Positions 59,848-64,000 of a DNA stretch of 64,000 bases are shown here, one piece after another. The DNA is from Haloarcula salinisoli (GTDB taxonomy: Archaea > Halobacteriota > Halobacteria > Halobacteriales > Haloarculaceae): positions 1,240,001 through 1,304,000 of the forward strand of contig NZ_RKLQ01000001.1 in the NCBI RefSeq assembly GCF_019599405.1, in the 5' to 3' direction. Within the stretch, counting starts at the first letter, position 1. Each line of letters opens with the position of its first letter. The position numbers and the translations under genes were made by a program. Under the pieces are notes generated by a model. The model saw nothing but the letters and a program-made list of their open reading frames with translations. It was not told where the DNA came from and searched no databases.

Positions 59848-61632
59848 TCAGCGCGTCTCGTCGTCGACGATGGTCCGCTCTATCTGTGACGCGTACTCAG
59901 TGGCCGTCTCGTCGTCGATGCCCTCGCCCTCCTCGCGGACCAGCGCCGACAGCCGGTAGTCGTACTTCCCGCGACCAACGTGCTCGACGAGTCCACGGAG
60001 CCGAAGCGTTCGGTTCCGAGCGTAGGCGGCTGTCCGGTCGCCCGACCCGCCAGCGGAGAAGTGGGCGTTCAGTGGCGTTCCCGGGCCGTGTTCCTTGTAG
60101 TAAGCGAGCATCCGCTCGGTCTTCTCGTCCAGGTCGCGGATGTCGGCCTCGATGTCCCGAACCACAGCGGGCTTTTCGGTTTCTGGTTCGGCGGACTGCG
60201 CGTCACCAGCCGACTCGGACGGCGTCTCCTCCTCGGCGACGGCCGCGAGCGCCGCCTCCAGGGCCGCGTCGGAGCTTCCCTGGGTCTCGTCCTGGGTATC
60301 GGAACCGTTCTTCGTCGCGCCGTCGGCGCTGGCCCCCTTCGCTGTGGCGCTGTTGCTCGCCTCGCTCCCCCCGTTCATCGCGACGTCGTCGTCGGCGAAC
60401 GCGCTGAAGGCGTCGCCGAAGCCGCCCCCGGAGGTCGTATCAGGCGCGTCGTCCTCCGCGTCGGTGTCGGCTGTCTCGTCGCTGGCCGTCGCGGTCCCGT
60501 CGCCGTTGTCCTTTGGCTGGGGTTCAGCGAACCGCTCGTGCGTGCGTCGCATCTCGTCTTTCGCCGTGCGGCCCGGATTCGCCCCCTCGACGTGGCCCAG
60601 CAGGGCGTCGGTGAACTGCTCGGCCATCCGCTGGAGGTCCCGGGCGTCCTGGAGCTCGGTCTCCAGCTCGGCGATGCGGGAGTTCTTCTTGTCCAGTTCC
60701 TCGCGTAGTTCCTTGATACGGCTCTCGGTGGCCTGTTTCTCCTCGCTTATCGTCTCGAGTTCGGAGACGAGGTCCTCGCTGACGGATTTCAGTTCGGGGC
60801 GCTCGAAGTCGTCCAGCCCGGGGGTCGCGCCGGCGTCGAAGGTCTGCTTGCGGTGGAACTGCACCCGACGGACCTGCTCGGCCCAGTCGGTCATCATAAA
60901 GGCCTCACCGTCGTCTAAGTCCTCGACGGCGTCGGCGTACTGGCTGTCGAGGATGCGCCCGACCACCTTCGTGTCGTTGTTCCACGTCAAGCGATGCCAC
61001 ACCAGCCAGTCACACTGGGTAATGTAGTCTTTCTTCACGTCGGCCGGGCGCTGGCTGATGCCGACGATGCCCAGGCCGTGTTTCCGGCCGCGCTTTCCGA
61101 TCTTGATGAGCATCTTCCCGACCTCGCCCATGCTGCCCTGCTCGGGAATCCACTCGTGACACTCTTCGACCAGCATGAGGAACGGCTGTTTCTGTTTTTT
61201 GGCCTTGGCGAACAGCTGTTTTGCGACCTCGGTCAGCAGGCTCTCTGCTTCCTCCTCGTCGAGAAACGAGGAGACGTCGAGGATGATTGGGACGTTCTGT
61301 TCTAACGCGAGCGAGGCGATTTTTCCGGCGTGCTCTTCGGTGACCTGGATGTCACACTCCTCGTCGCCCCCGACGTGGAGAATCTCGTACTCCTCTTTGA
61401 GGCCGTAGTACTCGCCGTCGATGTCGACGATGAGGAGGCCAAACCCGTTGTCAAGTAGCTTCTCGGCGACGACGCTCGCGGTGTTGGATTTGCCCGAACC
61501 GGACTTGCCGGTGATGAACCCGCGGCCGGTCAGTAGCTCCACCACCGGGATGTCGACGGACAGCCCGGGGTCTTCCATCCCGCCGGGCCCGGCGCTCGTG
61601 TCGGCCACGGTGATGTGTTCAGTCTCTGCCAT
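59848..61632 (-). CDS. HerA-like DUF87 ATPase with long disordered tail
   Basis: A 594-residue protein. Walker A is 'ITGKSGSGKSN' (about 41-51), Walker B 'FLMLVEECHEW', with sensor-like 'GIVGISQRPADV' after it, typical of HerA/FtsK DNA-translocase ATPases. A coiled coil at about 270-320 ('EEKQATESRIKELREELDKKN') and a 130-residue acidic low-complexity linker follow. The C-terminal region (about 510-580) resembles a winged-helix-like domain, 'YARNRTLRLRGLVEHVGRG'. HerA works with NurA in end resection; no nurA is adjacent. ATG 61632 is used. Confidence 0.88.
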   Translation of the reverse strand: MAETEHITVADTSAGPGGMEDPGLSVDIPVVELLTGRGFITGKSGSGKSNTASVVAEKLLDNGFGLLIVDIDGEYYGLKEEYEILHVGGDEECDIQVTEEHAGKIASLALEQNVPIILDVSSFLDEEEAESLLTEVAKQLFAKAKKQKQPFLMLVEECHEWIPEQGSMGEVGKMLIKIGKRGRKHGLGIVGISQRPADVKKDYITQCDWLVWHRLTWNNDTKVVGRILDSQYADAVEDLDDGEAFMMTDWAEQVRRVQFHRKQTFDAGATPGLDDFERPELKSVSEDLVSELETISEEKQATESRIKELREELDKKNSRIAELETELQDARDLQRMAEQFTDALLGHVEGANPGRTAKDEMRRTHERFAEPQPKDNGDGTATASDETADTDAEDDAPDTTSGGGFGDAFSAFADDDVAMNGGSEASNSATAKGASADGATKNGSDTQDETQGSSDAALEAALAAVAEEETPSESAGDAQSAEPETEKPAVVRDIEADIRDLDEKTERMLAYYKEHGPGTPLNAHFSAGGSGDRTAAYARNRTLRLRGLVEHVGRGKYDYRLSALVREEGEGIDDETATEYASQIERTIVDDETR

Positions 61633-61843
61633 GCGTTCTTGTCCACAGAGAGCGGTGCAGGCCCCATAACTCTCCGTCAGACGAGCGTCAGCGGGGCGAT
61701 ACGTTCGGTGCCGCGAACGGGTGGTAAACGCCGATTTGGGGAGTCGCTGGCGTCCATACCCTCCAACCGTCCGTATGGTGGGCCGTGACAAGGGCTATGT
61801 TGGTGGCGTGTCTCCGTTGACCCGAGCGCGGGAGTGGGACTGT

Positions 61844-62191
61844 ATGGCACGCTACGAGACGTTCGTCGAGGACGATACCGTGTTCGTCGGCACGCCCGAG
61901 GGCCGGCTCGATGTCGGCCCGCTGGAGGATATCGTCACCGCAGTGGGCGGTCCGGCCTGGACTATCACCTACGCCGAGAGTCAGAAAGAGCGGTATCCAC
62001 AGATGGACACCTCCGACGAGGGGCTCGTCGTCGACGTGGTCGATATGCTGTCGGCGATGACACACAGCGCGCAGTTCGTCGAGACGCTCGCGGCCCATCC
62101 GACGACGGTCCCCGAGGAAGATACAATCTCTCCGAGAGCGGGGCTGTTCGTGGGCAAGCTGCTGGAGAATCTGGAGAACGGGGTTTCCTGA
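61844..62191 (+). CDS. Small haloarchaeal protein of unknown function
   Basis: A 115-residue acidic protein. It opens 'MARYETFVEDDTVFVGTPEGRLDVG' (split), predicted beta, then 'GLVVDVVDMLSAMTHSAQFVETLAAHP' (split), predicted helical, and ends 'FVGKLLENLENGV'. No family is recognised. ATG 61844 is preferred to the longer frame because the extra upstream residues have non-haloarchaeal composition. It is divergent from the HerA-like gene across 211 bases and convergent with dinB. Confidence 0.75.
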   Translation: MARYETFVEDDTVFVGTPEGRLDVGPLEDIVTAVGGPAWTITYAESQKERYPQMDTSDEGLVVDVVDMLSAMTHSAQFVETLAAHPTTVPEEDTISPRAGLFVGKLLENLENGVS

Positions 62192-62216
62192 CTGCCGGGC
62201 CGCTTGCTCTGAGTGC

Positions 62217-63596
62217 CTACCCGAAGTCGCCCAGCGACGCCTGCCCGTCCGGGTCCTGCTCAGAGGTGTCCACCTCTCCGGCGGTTTCTGGCGTCGCGTC
62301 GTCGCTCGCGTCCGTCCCGTCCTCGCTCGCGCCCGTCCCGTCACCGTCGAAGGCAGTCAGACTCGCCTGCCCGTCTGCCGTCGGCTCCGGTTCCAGCTCT
62401 GTGCGGTCTGGCCCGGCGGCAGATTCAGCAGTCCCCCCGCCAGTCGCGCTCTCGAACCCGGTGAGGCTGGCCTGCTCGCCGGCCGAGAAGTCCAGGTTCG
62501 AGACGCGGACGCCAAGCTTCCGCACCGGACGGTCGGCGAACTCTCCCAGTAAATCGAGCGCGATGGACTCGACGAGGTCGGCGTCGGCGACGGGACCCGG
62601 CAGCGAGCGTGCGCGGGTGTTGATATCGAACGGCGGTTCGACCACTTTGATGCCGACGGTCTGGTAGCGAGCGCCCTTGCGGCCCGCCCGATCCGCGACG
62701 GCTTGGGCGAGCGTGGTGACTTTCCGGCGTTTCTCGTCGGTAGCCTCGACGGCCTCGGTGAACGCGGACTCGCGTGAGAGGCTCTTTGGGTCGCCACGCG
62801 GCGTCACTTCCCTGGTATCCTCCCCACGGGCGTACCGGCGTATCTCACGGCCGCGCTCGCCAAAGCGGTTCTCGAGGACCTCCGGGTCTGCCTCGGCGAG
62901 GTCGCCAGCTGTCTCGATACCGAGTTCGGCCAGTTCACGGGCGGTCACGGGGCCGACACCATGGACCTCCTCGACCGGCAGGTCGGCGAAGAACGTCCGT
63001 ACCTCGCCCGGCTCGACGACAACCTGTCCGTCCGGCTTCTCCCGGTCACTGGCCACCTTCGCGGCGCTCATGGTCGGGGCGACGCCGACGCTGGCGACGA
63101 CGCCAACCTCGGACTCGATTGTCGCCCGCAGCTCGCTCGCCCACTCGGCGACGCCGTCCCAGCCGACAGTGTCGGTGATATCGAGGTACGCCTCGTCGAT
63201 ACTGACCTCCCGGACGGTGTCGCTCTCGGCGTGGAGTATCTCCTTGACCTCCGCAGCGACCGACTCGTAGTAGTCCATATCGACCGGCCGGTAGATGCCC
63301 GTCGCCTCGGCGTCCTCGTCTGCCGCGGCGTCGTCGGCGTCGGCCCGCCGAGGGAGCCGTTCGAGCGCCTCGGAGATGGCCATCGCGGACTCGACGCCGT
63401 AGGCCCGGGCCTCGTAGCTCGCCGTGGCGACGGCACCGTGGGTCTCGCCGCCCTCGTAGCCCATCCCGACGACCAGCGGCTCGCCGGCCAGGTCGGGGTC
63501 CCGTCGCTGTTCGCAGGCCGCGTAGAAACAGTCCATATCGACGTGGGCGACCACCTGGTCGGGGCGGGCGGTGCCGGGCAGTCGCGCGGCGTCCAT
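62217..63596 (-). CDS. dinB: Y-family DNA polymerase IV (DinB) with three PIP-like motifs
   Basis: A 459-residue translesion polymerase. The palm acidic motif is 'VAHVDMDCFYAACEQ', 'ARAYGVESAMAISEA' follows, and the second catalytic acids are in 'VREVSIDEAYLDITD'. The little-finger region contains 'SRESAF' and 'GIKVVEPPF'. A disordered, acidic, haloarchaeal insertion sits at about 88-103. The tail (about 375-459) carries three PCNA-binding-like peptides: QASLTGF, QASLTAF and the terminal QASLGDF. A single PIP box is usual. ATG 63596 is chosen over a longer frame to 63611. Confidence 0.95.
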   Translation of the reverse strand: MDAARLPGTARPDQVVAHVDMDCFYAACEQRRDPDLAGEPLVVGMGYEGGETHGAVATASYEARAYGVESAMAISEALERLPRRADADDAAADEDAEATGIYRPVDMDYYESVAAEVKEILHAESDTVREVSIDEAYLDITDTVGWDGVAEWASELRATIESEVGVVASVGVAPTMSAAKVASDREKPDGQVVVEPGEVRTFFADLPVEEVHGVGPVTARELAELGIETAGDLAEADPEVLENRFGERGREIRRYARGEDTREVTPRGDPKSLSRESAFTEAVEATDEKRRKVTTLAQAVADRAGRKGARYQTVGIKVVEPPFDINTRARSLPGPVADADLVESIALDLLGEFADRPVRKLGVRVSNLDFSAGEQASLTGFESATGGGTAESAAGPDRTELEPEPTADGQASLTAFDGDGTGASEDGTDASDDATPETAGEVDTSEQDPDGQASLGDFG

Positions 63597-63829
63597 AGCA
63601 AGGTGATACACGTCGTCTGTGAAAACCTCTCCGTCCGCGGCCGCGCCGGGTAGCCGCGAGGCTCGCCGGTTGTATCAGGGGGTACTGGTTGGGTGCACTA
63701 TGCCACATCCAGGCCCCCCAACGTTGGGATTACGTGGTCCTCTAATGAACTTTTCCTTTTTCGACAGGTATTGCCGCCGAACCCGTGGCGTATCGACGGT
63801 TCCGGGCACACTCTGGCCGACTACTTCCG
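63597..63829. other. 233-base spacer upstream of dinB
   Basis: No gene is visible. It carries the dinB promoter (minus strand, TATA-like 'gtatcacctt' region) and the 3' flank of the partial gene at the right edge. No palindrome of note was found. Confidence 0.4.
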
Positions 63830-64000
63830 TCAGTCGCGTTCCCTCGGGGGTGTCCAGAGCTCCGACGCCCGCTCCCGGCCGTACTCGAACAGGTCGTCGA
63901 TGAGCGCTGGGTCCCGGTCCAGCTTGGAGTGGTAATCCAGGTCCCAGTCGAGGGTCACTTCCCGGACGTCGATGCGTTTGTACCGGTCGTCGGTGATGAC
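63830..64000 (-). CDS. 3' end of a gene, possibly patatin-like phospholipase
   Basis: The stop is at 63830-63832 and the gene continues off the right edge; 56 C-terminal residues are visible. They read 'VITDDRYKRIDVREVTLDWD', then 'YHSKLDRDPALIDDLFEYGRERASELW'. The 'SKLDRDPALIDDL' segment resembles the end of haloarchaeal patatin-like phospholipases, but a family cannot be assigned from this fragment. Coding bias supports a real gene. Confidence 0.5.
   Translation of the reverse strand, partial: VITDDRYKRIDVREVTLDWDLDYHSKLDRDPALIDDLFEYGRERASELWTPPRERD

Overview
This window is a chromosomal segment of a halophilic archaeon (class Halobacteria; a Haloarcula-like relative is plausible but unproven). 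The evidence is high GC, very acidic predicted proteins, short or absent 5' leaders with TATA-like boxes about 25-30 bases before many start codons, and typical haloarchaeal genes: dodecin, TbsP, a HalX response regulator, aMBF1, UPF0179, DUF63, the L7Ae-S28e-L24e-Ndk operon, and Tat-exported lipoproteins. Most of it is housekeeping sequence with a few accessory islands.

Layout. 1-0.95 kb: end of a YihY/BrkB membrane protein, msrB and a glutaredoxin. 1.1-2.65 kb: a solo IS605-type TnpB element with a folded 3' end, lodged against the 3' end of ndk. 2.65-4.3 kb: the ribosomal operon L7Ae-S28e-L24e-Ndk with a structured leader. 4.4-9 kb: small zinc-ribbon and membrane proteins, a decayed surface-protein gene and dodecin. 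9-11.8 kb: an IscA-like Fe-S carrier, hisD and a membrane J-domain protein, with palindrome-rich spacers. 11.9-19.6 kb: a translationally coupled stress operon with two PrkA-type kinases, a DUF444 protein and SpoVR. 20-25.8 kb: DUF5820, an overlapping R2lox/FabD-like pair, UPF0179-cupin, a deacylase, a pilin-like lipoprotein and DUF309. 26 kb: tRNA-Leu(CAA) with a repeated 3' end. 26.2-28.6 kb: an inositol monophosphatase-family enzyme and DUF63. 28.6-33.5 kb: a YcaO enzyme, the regulator TbsP and a CHAT protease. 33.6-35.5 kb: glyA and a peroxiredoxin in an AT-richer patch. 35.9-38.8 kb: two overlapping sulfatase-family genes. 38.9-46 kb: a lipoprotein, a histidine kinase, folD, DUF5789, a zinc-ribbon protein, carbonic anhydrase, a UPF0104 membrane protein and surE. 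46-50.7 kb: a secreted TIM-barrel lipoprotein, an Rsm22-like methyltransferase and tyrA. 50.7-51 kb: a MITE-like nested palindrome. 51-54.7 kb: an FAH-family enzyme, a GMC oxidoreductase behind a DtxR-like operator, a CopD-like protein and an orphan CheC. 54.9-57 kb: the hisC-AK6-CDP-alcohol transferase operon. 57-64 kb: aMBF1, a HalX regulator, tpiA, a HerA-like ATPase, a DinB polymerase with three PCNA-binding-like motifs, and the 3' end of a possible patatin-like gene.

The strongest leads for new biology are: (i) the R2lox-FabD operon, with every R2lox metal and crosslink residue present; (ii) the L7Ae leader, which can fold into a box C/D-like (K-turn-like) junction; (iii) the TnpB element, whose usual RuvC-II glutamate is a glycine and whose inferred guide RNA would read antisense into ndk; (iv) the TbsP-YcaO pair next to a CHAT protease; (v) the MITE-like palindromic element and its relic; and (vi) a three-half-site DtxR-like operator at the GMC oxidoreductase start.
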